Of a stretch of 64,000 bases of DNA, positions 1 through 12,400 are shown one piece after another. Source of the DNA: Chlorops oryzae (taxonomy: Eukaryota; Arthropoda; Insecta; Diptera; Chloropidae); NCBI GenBank assembly GCA_020466095.1, contig CM035808.1, positions 21,453,480 to 21,517,479 of the forward strand. The letters run 5' to 3'. A program made the position numbers and the translations under genes. The notes beneath the pieces were generated by a model. The model saw only the letters and a program-made list of their open reading frames with translations, did not search any database and was not told where the DNA came from. Position 1 is the stretch's first letter, and the number at the start of each line of letters is the position of its first letter.

Positions 1-157
1 CATGCTATACGTCTTTCTAGGCTTTAAGTTGAATGTCACAGAAATGAATTGCAAAATTGTCTAAAATTTAAATTTGGTCCAAAGATTACGACAATCTAGT
101 TTTGACCCAGTTTTACCTTTTTCATTTGAAAATACGAATAGACATATGTAGATATTA

Positions 158-282
158 GTGGGACTCATGCAGCTTCGCAAATTGTGGGAAATGAGAAATT
201 TGTCACACAACTGTCAAAATATATATGAAAATTTACGATGGGAAAAGTTGCGAAGGCATTTGCGAAGCTGCATGAGTACCAC
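158..282. repeat. 125-bp foldback MITE, TA target duplication
   Basis: The ends are a 25-bp inverted repeat with one mismatch: the left end begins GTGGGACTCATGCAGC and the right end is the complement of GTGGTACTCATGCAGC, both continuing TTCGCAAAT. A TA dinucleotide lies directly outside each end (156-157, 283-284), as expected of a Tc1/mariner-type non-autonomous element. There is no coding capacity. The superfamily is inferred from the TA duplication only. Confidence 0.7.
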
Positions 283-3107
283 TATTGTCTCGATATAAAA
301 TGATTGAGTAGAAATGCTATGGAAACGATTTTTACGGTGCATGAAATTTCCAAAATCGTCGATTTCTGCGGCATGCGGGTTAATCGTAAGTCCACGTTGA
401 ACTGTAGATCCCACCGCTTTTATCAAATTATTCGATCTTAAGGGTTCCGAAAACCTAAGTCTTAGTCGTCTTTCTGCTGTTTAACCATTGTTATTCGGAT
501 GATGATGATCAGAAGAAAGTTTCCGGTAATTAAAAAGAAAAAAGATTCGCTTCAATTTTAATGACTTTCCCCCAATCCGCTATTATTTCCTGTGTTCCTT
601 TTCAAATGCGATCGCTCAATCGATGGAGGAAACTAAAATTTTTGAACCAATATTCCTACTTAATAATATTATTATTTATGAGCCGTTATTTTGACAGCCA
701 ATTTGAGACGTGCAAAATTGTAGTTTTTTTTAAAATCATTTTTAACTTCAGTTTTCTATGAGCCAAAGGGCCAAGAGTTAATTGCACCGTATCAGATGAA
801 ACAAGTTTGTCTTTGAGCCACTTTGAGAGGCCGCAACGTTCCGTCACGTATTAGAGTGAAAGTAGCTTTTGTCTTAATCCGAATTTCATGTTTCAATTGA
901 AACGGTCATAAAAAGCAATGCGTTAAGTCCGACTAGCAATAAAGTTAATTTTGTTTGAATTTATTTTATGAAATGATTTGAAAATAAGTATGAGAAAAAT
1001 AGTTTTTTGTTGTTGTTTCAATTCGTGTTTATGAATCATTGAGAGCGGCTCAAAAAGGCAAAGAATGCTTCATCGAAACGGAATGCCGGCTTACTCAAAA
1101 GAAATTCCACAAAAATAAAAAACTTTTCTACAGTTAAAGCAGGTATTGTGTATGAAAAAGTGGAAAATGCACGCAAGCTTTGAATTAAAGCACCTGGCGG
1201 GAGGCTGGCTTCAGAATGCTTATTTACAAAGAACGTGTGTGTAGAACGAAAGATAATACACAAAGAATGCAAAGTAGGAATGACATTCAAAAGTAAAAAT
1301 CAACTGCTCATTATTTAGATGCGAGTGTTAGTTATTTATTTATTTTGTTTTCATTTTTTTTGTTATTACAATTGTTGCTGTTGGACTTCGACAATAAAAT
1401 CGTTGACGTCGTGGTTAGAAATCTGATCGCTCTTAAGGTTTCTCGCAACTTGTTGCAAAAGTTTTTCAATTTCAATTTCTCTTTTTGTTTAATTGTGTTC
1501 GTTTCTCGGTGTGTTTCTTTTTCTTCTTAGTTTTTTTTTTTTTTTTTTTTTTTGTGTTAATTAACAATACCCAACAGTTTATTAACGTACCCAACTGGAG
1601 TTGCTTCACACTCAAGCCATGTTAACCAAGTTAAAGCGAACATTTTTTCAACGAACCTTCTTGATACGCCGACAACATTTCAATTCTATTTGATGACGAC
1701 GACTGAAACTGAAGAAATTATTATTTTTTTTTTTTAATTTTTTGCCTTTCTTTTTATTTGTAGTTCATTGTTTCTCTTTAACAATAACAAAAAAAAAAAA
1801 AATAAAAAATTGTAAATCGCGTTGGTGTATCAACCAAAACTGATTTTAAAACTTTCTGACTTCACAGTTCGTTTGACTTTGCCGCCGATTTTACATTTCA
1901 ATTTTGTTCAGCCGCACAAAAATGATTTAATTTTAAAATTTCAAATAGATTTTTTTTTTGTTCAACTGTTTTTGTTATTTACTTTCGATATTTTAAATTA
2001 TTATTTTTATGGTTTCGATAATATTTTACTAACGATCAACGATCGTTTCCAAGCGAACCGAATAACTGAAGCATCCGAACAGTTCAACACTTCCAATAAG
2101 ACTGATCTTTCGCGTAGTGGTTTTCATGCATGGCTGAATACATACAGATTGCCTCCTCCGAGTTTCTGAAAAATTGTTTCCACTGCGCATCTACGTCATT
2201 AAAGAGCTCAGTTGTTGGTGTTGTTTACGCTTTGAATGGAGTTTGAAGTAAATTGAATTTTATGTGTTATTGAATCAGGGGCGGTCTGGGCCCCCAGTGC
2301 CTGTATCTGGGATCAATACTCATGGAAAGGATTTTTTATTTTTTTCTTAGGTAAGGGTCCCCCCTTTTGAAACTGAAGTAAAAACTTACTTTATTAAGCG
2401 CTAGACGTAGAAAAGTGTTGCCACAAAAATATGCATAACTTTTGACCTTTTGGAGAATACTGATTTTTTGTTCACCGAAATTTTTCTAAAAGATTGTAGA
2501 ATTGAATAAAATTTGCAAAAAAAAATTCTACAGGCGGAGAAGTCTTTTTAATTTTCAATTTAAAAGAAAAATCGGAATTTCTTTTAGGAAAAATTAATTT
2601 TTTATTAAAAATAATATTTTTATGAAAAAGAACATAAATTTACAAAAATTTTGATGTAATGAACGTTAAGTTTCAATAAACCGTTCGCAAGTTATGAATT
2701 TTTAAAAAACCATTACCGAAATTTTCGACGGCTAATAACTAACGGGAAAATTTTTTTTTTTTTAATCAGTTTGAAAGGATTTTTTTTACCTCCAAGGTTA
2801 TCGAATGCCGAATCAATCACTGAAATCTGAGACTATCGATTCAAAAGTGGCCCACTTGAGAAAATGTGTCCCAGTTACTTTTTTGTTATTGAAAATCAGA
2901 TCTAAATCCAGTTATGTAAGTCTCTTCGTTGCACAAATGCACTGAGATTGCATCGGTTAATCTGCGCTTTTTAAAAAATTGCAACTTTTGAGTTGTGACA
3001 CTATTGAGGAACATGTGCGATGTATTTGGCATCATCTCGGGGTTGATGTGGAAGAGTAGCTTAAGTCAACATGAGCCAGAAGTGAGTTAATCGCTTGAAA
3101 GTTATAA

Positions 3108-3349
3108 CGCACACCCTCTTCTAAGGTGACACAACTCAAAATTTCTCATTTTTCAGAAAACGCAAAAAACAAAATGCGTCGCAGTGTCAATCAAAGCAAG
3201 AAGAAAGGCATTGACGGAATATTTCGGCTTTTTACAATAACCCAAACGGAATTTTTCGTGCAGTTAGAGAGGTGAACTATGATCAATTTCCATATGTTAA
3301 CTCAAAATTGACGATTTTTGAGTTGTGTCACCTTAGAAGAGGGTGTGCG
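3108..3349. repeat. MITE family 'CGCACACCC', copy 1
   Basis: A 242-bp element with ~34-bp near-perfect terminal inverted repeats (CGCACACCCTCTTCTAAGG onward, running into GTGACACAACTCAAAA). A second copy at 54961-55202 is about 96-97% identical by eye, so the family moved recently. The interior has no open frame. A target duplication is not clear, because the flanks are AT-rich on both sides. Confidence 0.8.
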
Positions 3350-4601
3350 ATATGGAAGTCAGGGCTCTGCTGTGTGCTTAATCTCTTTTCATGAAAAATG
3401 ATATATTAGAACTTCATATATATTATCTCATAGACTAGCGAATAAAAAAGGGTTCTGTGTAACTAAGAACCAATAGCAGCTCTTCCCAAAATCAAAACCA
3501 ACAAAATCTGTAAATTCTTTATGAAATTTTGATCGATTTTAATTCTGATTGTGTCAGCGTTCGGATTCTAGCACATGCCTGATTACTAAGGTATTTGCAT
3601 TTACACAACTTCTTAGCTTATGTTATATGCAGGGTTATAATCAGAATAGATGTCATTATAGCGTGAACCTTCAAAATAAATGTAGGATTTTTTTTTTTTG
3701 ACAAAATGGCGGCCATTGAAAAATGACCCATCGATTTCGGGCATATTTTTTGTAGTTCAGTGTAAAAAAAAATAGTTAAAAATTATTTAAAATTATTATT
3801 GAGCTTCACGCCATAATGGTGACAATTTTGCTCTGATTCCACTTTGTTTCATTAAAATCGGTCCAGTTGGACTGGAGAAATCGTTGCAGCCAGATCAAAA
3901 AAGTGTTTTCGAGATAAATACGTTTAAAGTTTGAAGCAACACCAAAATTACTCGTTTTAGCGCAGACCTTGCTCAACAAAGAGAGCTATATCCTCTAAGA
4001 TATTTCGAATTTCAAAAATTTTAACACGATATTCTCAAATATCCAAGCTATAAAAAAAAATGCAAAAAAATGGCAAAAAATTTTTCCTAATGAGACAAAC
4101 CCCCTTAAATGAAACGAAGTGTAAAATTTCATATAAAACAAGTAAATTTTCATTTAAGTTTTATTTAAAATTTAAATAGCTTTGTGAAATCGGGCCTTAA
4201 GGTTGGATCGTACCGTATCGTATACCACCTACACGTATCATAAGCAACTAAAGTCTAAGTATTTTATGTTAAAATTTTTGATTGAATAAATAATTTCAAT
4301 TTTAATTTCAATAATAATCATTTTTCATTACTTAGTCTATGAGCTCTCTGTCCTCCATTTTCATTTATGTCAACCATTTGTTTTATGAGTTTGGCTCCTC
4401 ATGGCTCCTCAGGCTACGTATCAGGTGGCACCTTTACGTTACGTTACGATACATACGACTTGACTGGCAGCATATACACATTTCTCATATACTTGTAAAG
4501 CAGCAATCGATGGAAACGAGAAAAAACTCATGATAAAAATAGGCTTGCATAATTTTAGGCGGTTCTATTTAATTCAACAGCTATTTTGGACTAGGCACTT
4601 A

Positions 4602-4733
4602 GGGCCAAGGTACAATAGTCCGAGAGTCGTGCGTGAAACAGTCTCTGTCTCGCTCTCCCTCTATATCTCTGTATCTCTCTCTCCCACTTTCTCTCGCACG
4701 CACGCATTACTCTCGGGCTATTGTACCTTGGCC
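4602..4733. repeat. Harbinger-like MITE, TTA target duplication
   Basis: A 132-bp element whose terminal inverted repeats run ~37 bp from GGGCCAAGGTACAATAG and end in a G/C-alternating GTGCGTG stretch. TTA flanks both ends (4599-4601, 4734-4736). A 3-bp TTA duplication plus GGGCC termini is typical of PIF/Harbinger-derived MITEs. The centre is a CT-rich microsatellite. Confidence 0.65.
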
Positions 4734-6809
4734 CTTATGAACAGTAAAAAGCAAAATATTAGATTGAATTTTCAATCTTATTATCTTAATCTGTTACTCC
4801 CTAAAACAATGTAGAAAACGCTTTTTAGGTTCCTATTGCTCAGGGTCCTTGAAAAATCGTTTTGAGTAAGCTTTTTGTTTTCAAAATTTAATAATTAAGA
4901 TAGAAAAATGAAACAAATGGCGACTAGTTGGTCAATCAAGACGCATAAAAAGATTTTTTTTTAAATTTTACAATAAAAAAATTACAATTACATACAATGA
5001 AGAAAATAATAATTAAATATTTTTTTTTCAGTGTGGTTCCAGTCCAGACACACAGCCGAAGACACAGCAAAATGCCTGTATTGAGAGAAGCTACTGGATA
5101 TCAATTTTAAGAGCTTCAAAACTATTATCAATGCAATTAAAAAATCGAAGGAAGCTTCCATATGCCAGCAAAAGACGTGCATTGACAAATGAGGGTCTAC
5201 ATCACATTACTCTCTATCTCTACTAAGGAATTGTAAGCTCCTCTAGAGCCACCACTGATATCCACCATTGACACATTCTGCAGACCGACGTTTTTTTTCC
5301 TTTCTCCGCGGAAGTGTGCGGCCAGGTAAGTTTTTTAAATCTTCAACTATTGCTGCATGCTGCATGCATCTTCTTCAGAGTTGCTTCACTGCTGTTTGTG
5401 CCAAATAAGGCATTTGACCTATTTATTACTTTCAGTTTTTTCTTTAGCTTTAGGGGCTTCCCTGAAGCGATAAATCTCAAGATTTCGTCGTTTTATCGTT
5501 AGAAAGAATCTCTGCATTTAAGTTTTTGAGATGAAAACATCATTAAATGCAGGAAGCTTAATTTTTCTTTTGTTATGGTATGTTAAGTGATGTGCTTTGT
5601 TTGCGGGGTCATGGATTTGTTGCATAAAAAATATAAATCCTATTGCGCAAACATGTTTTCGTTCACACGTGATCGTTTTAGTGCTTATCAAAAACTGAAG
5701 AAATGAAAGAATTAGCCGTTAAATGATATCCTTAGACATAATATTTCGCCTTGCATCCCGTATATATTTTTGTTCACTTTCCTCTTTTATTTTACAGTAC
5801 GTACCTATGTGTGTATAGTGACCAAATTTTTCATTCATTTCGTCCCATTTTCTCTCTATAAGGACCCGTTTTGTCACGATTTTCTATTATTTATTTATTT
5901 GCTCTTGATTAATCACAATCTTTATTACTCGAACGTTCTACGTTTATCCTCCATTTTTTAAGCTTCCCCTTTACAGAATTCCTTATTTCTATCACTCCCC
6001 CTTACTACCACAATACCATTCCGTGGTTTTGTACCTTCTGATACCAACAGAGATAAAACCGTCCCATTATTGTCTCCCATAAATATTCCACTAAATATCG
6101 ATGAACTCTATTGTCAACAAAGGGACCTACAAGAATTTCAATTACAAAAAAGCTTTCAAAATATGGACTCAACATGTGGGTCACTAAGAAGCGAAAAAAC
6201 AGAGGGTGTTGATCTTTGAAGACTTTTTTTATGTATGCCGAGCATAAATGGTTAAGCAAAAAGGTAAATACAAAACTAGTTCGGCAACTAAAATCGTACT
6301 TCTGCATGGCCTAATGTTGCAATGCAAGAACTAAGGTATAATCGCTAGGCATGCTTTCTGGTTAAAGCTTTTTCGTCATTCATTACAAACACGTTAGCTT
6401 AGTTGATAAACAAAGATTGGTTGTAGGGTTGCCAGAGCTTGTTGAATGTATAAAACAAAAACCTTGAAGCAATTTTTTGTTTCTGTTTTTTTTTCCAGGA
6501 GTTATTGGTAAAGATGATTCATATATCGTCGGTTGAAAGGCTTTTTCAAGACTTAAGCTTGGGAAGAAGACCCAAAATATGGATCGTTTATTTTGTTCCT
6601 ATATGAAGTCTATTCTAAATTCGATTCTGTGCTCTAAACAAAAGCTACGTTGAAGTCATTTGTTGGTGTTAGCTGTGAACTTTGACCACAGTTGGAAAAG
6701 AGTTTTTTCCCTGATGATGCAGTGTGCATTTTTTCTTTCGAATGACATCGAAAAATCAGAATCGGTTAAAAGTGGACTTAGCAGGCTTACACTTTAAGCC
6801 GACGATATT

Positions 6810-6893
6810 CATAAGTTCAACTTTCACAAAATAGTTAACAATCAATTTGTTTCATAAGTTCAGCTTTCACAAAATAGTTAACATTCAATTTGT
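6810..6893. repeat. 43-bp tandem duplication
   Basis: Two adjacent copies of a unit starting CATAAGTTCAACTTTCACAA lie with a 43-bp period (6810-6852 and 6853-6893), differing by a couple of substitutions. There is no associated gene. Confidence 0.6.
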
Positions 6894-9365
6894 CCACTTT
6901 AAGTGACAGTCCACTTAAGGTGACACAAAAAAAAAAAAATTTAAATATCACTATTCTTACACTTTTTCCCGCAGTCCATAGTTTAATTTTAAAACAATAA
7001 AATCCTATCATTCTGGTAGGGACGATAGCGCCAGGCAAGCTTAACTATAGTCCATTCCACTTTTTTACTTCAGACAACCTGAACAGCGAGTTGCCCAATA
7101 ACCTAGTTTTTTTTAAGTGTATAATTTGACTTTGAAAAAAATCCAAAAAAGGATTTGAATCTTATGCGTTTACATCAGAATAACCTTTAAAGCATAAAAA
7201 AATTCCTTTAAAGTTCAATCGTTTGTCCATGAAACAGTTTTTTTTTTTATTTCTTAAAAACCCTTACTGAATGAGGTCTTTGAAATATACGATTCAATTA
7301 AGAAACAATTTCTTTTTAAATTTTAATTGAAGTTTTTGTAAGCCTTTTGGTGAATGCTTTTATTTTCTTTTATTTTATTTTATTTTATTTATTATTTATA
7401 AAACACTCAAAAAACTTCTCAATAAGAATTTTAACAATTGAAAAAAAAACAACTTTCCTCATTGCCTCGACATTCTATAATGGCAACCCTAAAATTTGCA
7501 ACATGGAATCAGCAGGCAAAAAACAAAAAAAACAACGTTGTGAGAAAAAGAGCGACATTTTAGCCACATCGGGCGACTTTACCATACTTGCAAGCCAAAA
7601 ATACTTGCCAGATACAATTGTGCGGTCACGAAAGAGCACGCTAGAGTAGGACCTGAATATAAAAACAAAGCAAAAACACAAAAACAAAAAAAAAATAATA
7701 AAAAAATACTCTGCGATTGCGCAGCACGGCGACCACAAAGCAGTTAAGCTGGCATGCGCAAACTTCGAAACCAGTTACCAGTCAACTTTCATTCCGTGCT
7801 GACGTTCCCCATCCGCGGGTCTGACGTATCAAATGTGCGACGCGTTTCGAAAAGCGACGTAAGTTTAGACCGATACCGCGGTAGCAAAAACAGTGCACCA
7901 ACAACCAGAAAAAAAGTGAGTGCTGGCCGAAAAAGTGCGCTCGAAGTTATCTTTCGGAATTTTTCCAAATGTAATTAAAGAAATTATGAAAATTATAAAA
8001 ATTATAAAAATTATGGGAAAAAAAATATTCATTGAATTCATGAATGAAGAATTTTTTGAACCGACGAAAGTGTACGATCGGAGCACGCTTAGACGTCGAG
8101 GTCATCAAGTCATAGCTGGCTAATAAAACGCATTGGCAAGAGGCCAAGAGACCGTCTGTCCGACGAAAAGTTTCTATAAACAAGACGTAAAAAAAATAAA
8201 GAGAAAGGATTTATATTGGATTGCTTTTTGATTGCAAGTTGCTTGATAGGTCCGTTTCTTGCTGTAGAGCCGTAGGCGCCACACCGTAGTCTTGTAGACT
8301 GCTAACCGCTTCGTTCTCTTTGGAGTTTTTTTGATTACTTCAGTCTCAGTTATCTGCATTCAGCCTTACTCTAAAAAAAGTGAACTGATTTCGTTCCGAG
8401 AAACAAAGAAACGAAGAAAAGAAAAACAGAAACAAAATTGATTTGAGCTGTAATAGGCAATGGCCATTTGAATTGGACGTGAGCTCATTGAATTGATGCA
8501 AATGCTTTGAAGTTCTGCGATAATTGCACAAAGTCTATTATTTTTTTGTTCAATCGGATTTTTACTTTTCTAACTTTCCTTTTAGAGTATGCCTAGTAAT
8601 TTGTGTTTTTTTTTTCAAGAAGCCATTTAAGGACAATCAACCCTTAAAACCAACATTTCTCCATTACTGTATTCCTCTTAAAGCCAAACGACAAACCATG
8701 TCCTTAAAGGGGGCATTTAAGTATATGAAATTTTAACGTTTTTAGTTTTTTTATCTGCAGTAACACATACAGTGGTCAGCTAATCACGCACTGCAAATAC
8801 CAAACTTAATTCACTTCCATTAAATTAATTGCAATCGCACATCATTGCGAAACTACTATACATCAATGATAACTATCGCAAACATGAAAAAGTTGCACTG
8901 AAATGTCATGCCAACCAAAATTTAAGCTCCAGCAACAAACCTTATCGCGTAATCAAGGCGAAATAAGAGCAAAAAATATAAAATAAAAATAAATTAATAA
9001 AATACAACAACAACAACAACAAAATGTAATGATCATCAAAGTCAACAACATAATTACAAACTTCAGCGATTAAAGTTATAGACAAAAAAAAAAAAATAAC
9101 AAAAAAATAATTGTAACAGCTGCAGTTCAACAACATTTCGCGTGCTCGAGAAGAAAGGAAATTCAAAGAAAGACGAAAAAAAATTTTGCATTTTTATTTG
9201 AAAAAAAAAAAAAAAAAAATAAAAAAAAGAAGCCGCCAACAATTAGCGAATTCATCTCCCTCGCATGCATGCGGAATTGTTGCTGAAAAGTGTTGGGTGA
9301 AATTTTCCATAAAACAAAGAAAAGCATTTTCAACAAAGTCGTCGACTGATAATTTGAATATTGTC

Positions 9366-9468
9366 ATGCATTGCCAAGGTGACAAGCGATTTTCCTCAAT
9401 CGCATCGGGAGTACTTACAACAGTTTTTGTGTTAATCGCAGCGCTAGCAACAGTTGCTGACAGTCAAG
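9366..9468 (+). CDS. fw: fw exon 1: start codon and signal peptide
   Basis: This encodes 34 residues plus one base. The N-terminal stretch MHCQGDKRFSS is followed by a hydrophobic core (SGVLTTVFVLIAALATVA) and a likely cleavage near ADSQ. The donor is CAAG|GTAAGC. The next coding exon lies 17.2 kb downstream and joins in phase to place the first sushi cysteine right after the signal peptide. The frame stays open upstream of the ATG through a poly(A)-rich leader, which I treat as untranslated. Confidence 0.85.
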
Positions 9469-12400
9469 GTAAGCTGAAGGCTGCACTTTTTCTTTTGTTC
9501 GTTTTCCTTAAACTCCGACCTGAGAGTATTTTGTGGGGTAAAAATAAAAAAATACAGAAGGCCCTTGCACTTCATTGTAGGTACTTTATGTTCCGAGTGG
9601 TAGTTGTTCGTTTAGCTTCATTAATTTCTCTTGAATGTAAGCGGAAATGAATTGTTGCTGAGAATTTGAAAAGAAAAAAACCTAGCAACAAGCATCCACA
9701 AATTAGACTCTTAAGATGATTAAGATTTTTTGAACTTTGGTGGGCTCTAAAATATGCTGTTTCCTCTACTGAAAGCTGGTTTAATTTTTCGCACCACCAA
9801 TGTAATTTGATTACTTTTTTTCAACAACTAAAACAACGCATTAAATTATAAAAGCAAAAAAGAAAAATAATTTCGTATTAAAGTAGAGGCGGAAAGGTTC
9901 AAAGGTATTGCGAGGTCCAAACTGTAATTTTCAATGATCTTATTGCTCACAAATGAATGTTAAAAAAAATGTACAAAAATTTTAATGCTTTTATTCAGAA
10001 TAGTTCTCAGCTCGGATATGTGCTTTTATTTCGTAGCTTATAGGAACTAATCCGAGCGTATCCAATTTGTTTTCGTCAAAATTAGGTGGGCTTTGAGCAT
10101 GCGCAGCTCACGCGAAAAAAAAGAAACGCTTTAGAATTTTCAGCATAATGAAACGGAAGTTCAAAGTGACGTGTACGAATTATGAACAGATTTGATTTTG
10201 TTTAAAATTCGGTTTGCGTGATATTAATTGGATGTGAAGTTCCTTGGACTTCACTTTTTCCGCTTTTTTTTTAAAATAATTTTCATTTTAAAATAATAAA
10301 TGAGAAAGGAGGGATATTTCCTCCTTTGTTGATTAATATGTCTGTGGAAAATGTTCAAATAGCATCCAACGTTCTAGAAAGCTCACCGCTCAACAATGCC
10401 TTTTAATTTAAAGTTGAAAATATAATTAAGATTCTTAAGCTTGGGATCTTTCAAGCCAGCCTGTATCTCAATGAATTTAAAGAGTCCATTGTATGTAAAT
10501 ATATTCGCCATTAGTAGATTTTTATTTTTGACCATCTCCATATTAAATTTTAATTATTATTTGGGCTTTTGGGTCCCTCCATTTTTCACTTATACGGGTA
10601 TGTGATTGGCTTCCCTTTCGCGGGAAAGGTAATTCATCGAAATTGAAGTGATTAATTCCCCTTTTTCCTAGATTGGGATTGAGAAATTGAATTACTTTAA
10701 TACAGAATGCATATCGCCAGTTAGATCATGAGGTAATTCAAATTCCTCCTCAATCTAGAGAAAGGGAAACACATCAGTTGGGGAATTGAATTCCCCGGGA
10801 AAGGGAAAATAATCACATACCCGATAGTGATTTTTTGGCAATTGAATTTTTTTTTGTGCCATTTTCAACGCATTTTCAAAATATTTGTATTGTTACCACA
10901 TAGGGTAAATTGGTTTTTTTGCCATCAACACTAATCAATTCAAGTTTTTCCAACCTTTGAGAGACCTTTTGGAGTATTTTTTGACAGAAGGTTTTTTTCA
11001 AAAGGGTACTGAGACCATATTTGGTGGCTATGTACATGTTTTCTATATTTTTCCCGGTGATTAATCTTCCTGAACTATGCACTGTATTTATCAACAAAAA
11101 AAAAGGAAGAGTGAGGGAGATAAAGACAGACAGATGGATCGAAAGAGAGATGGTGAGAGAGAGGAAAAATTTTTGAAAACAGACATGAGCCGAAAACAAC
11201 GTTCCGTAGAACCAGATCTAGCCTAGAGTGTCTGCGCTCTCTCGTTGAAAAGGATACCAGAATAAATCCAAAACGAAACTGGTGTAACAACTTGAAAGAA
11301 ATACGTTAAAAATAAAAATGAGAAACAACTGAGCTAATAACGGCGAAGCGATAAGAAACGGTAAACTGTGAATCGAAAGCGAAAACAAGTTGGACTGCTT
11401 CGTTTATAAATTTTTTTTATTTTTATTTTTATTTTACTTTACACGCTCATAAGATTAATTGGATGGATTTTTTAACGAAAGTAATAGCGTTCGTATTCAG
11501 AATGATTCAATACCAATATTTTCGTGTTCCACAATATTTGATATATTAATATTTTTTGCTAACTACAAACGCTATTAAATAGCCATTAGTCAAAATCACG
11601 CCAAGTTTGTTGCTTAAGTCTTTCGTTTCATAGGACACCAGAAAAAATCTACAGAATTTTGATATTGTTTAAAGTTTCCGTTCGGTTGATAAAAAAGTGC
11701 GGTGTGGTTTAAATTAAACTCATAAAGCCACACATTCAACACAGCGCGAAGGTCAGAGTTCACGTTGTTGTTGTTGTTACTGTTGCATTTTTGAACGAGA
11801 AATACATTCTAACACTTTAACACTTTATAAGCCATAATCGATGTTCGCTTTTGGACAGTGTTGACATCAAATTTATTAACGTTTCCGTTGGTCAATGAGA
11901 AACATTGTATGTGGGACAGAAAGGTAAAAAAATTTTTTGCAGCGCACTGTTAAAGAAAGAGATAGAAATAGATTTGAAATATGAAGGAAGAGCAAAAGCT
12001 TGTCCTTGATCTACAAATGATCGCAGCATTTCGAGAGTTGTATTTTATTGCTTTTCACCAATTCGATATTGAAAAATGAAACGAAATTGAGTTTCAATAG
12101 TTTGATTTTTGTATGCGAAAAACAAAAGAAAACAAAAAATATAAATAGATAAAAAAAAAATAACAAAAGTTTCAGCCGCCGAGCCAGTTTCAACTTTAAA
12201 TCGATTTCTTTATAGCTTTCTGTTCGATAGTAATAAACTGTTTCTTAACACCCACCGATGAAATACTTTATTACACATAAATTATTAGCATATTGCTTAA
12301 AATGCACATGTACATATGTATGTACCTATATACCTTTCGGCATATATTAAACAAAAGCCGCAGTCATCAACCGGCTTAGCGAGATCGACACCAAATATGG

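Larger units (their letters stand above)
1..9365. other. Intergenic / 5' flank of fw
   Basis: No convincing protein-coding exon is visible here. Open frames are short and low-complexity. I see AT-rich DNA, several short inverted-repeat elements (listed separately near 158, 3108 and 4602), a 43-bp tandem duplication at 6810-6893, and homopolymer runs. A locally GC-richer stretch near 7700-8120, ending in a donor-like AAAAGTGAGTG around 7912, could be an untranslated first exon or promoter of fw. On the - strand near 2000-2170, sequence resembling a fly 5' leader (GCTTCAGTTATTCGG) could start a gene lying to the left. Both are guesses. Confidence 0.4.

Noticed and set aside
1822..2169. 115-codon open frame on +
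   Set aside because: Phe/Leu-rich translation of T-rich DNA; no domain or start context.
2277..2310. Possible hAT end (CAGGGGCGGTCTGGGCCC)
   Set aside because: No matching right end or target duplication found.
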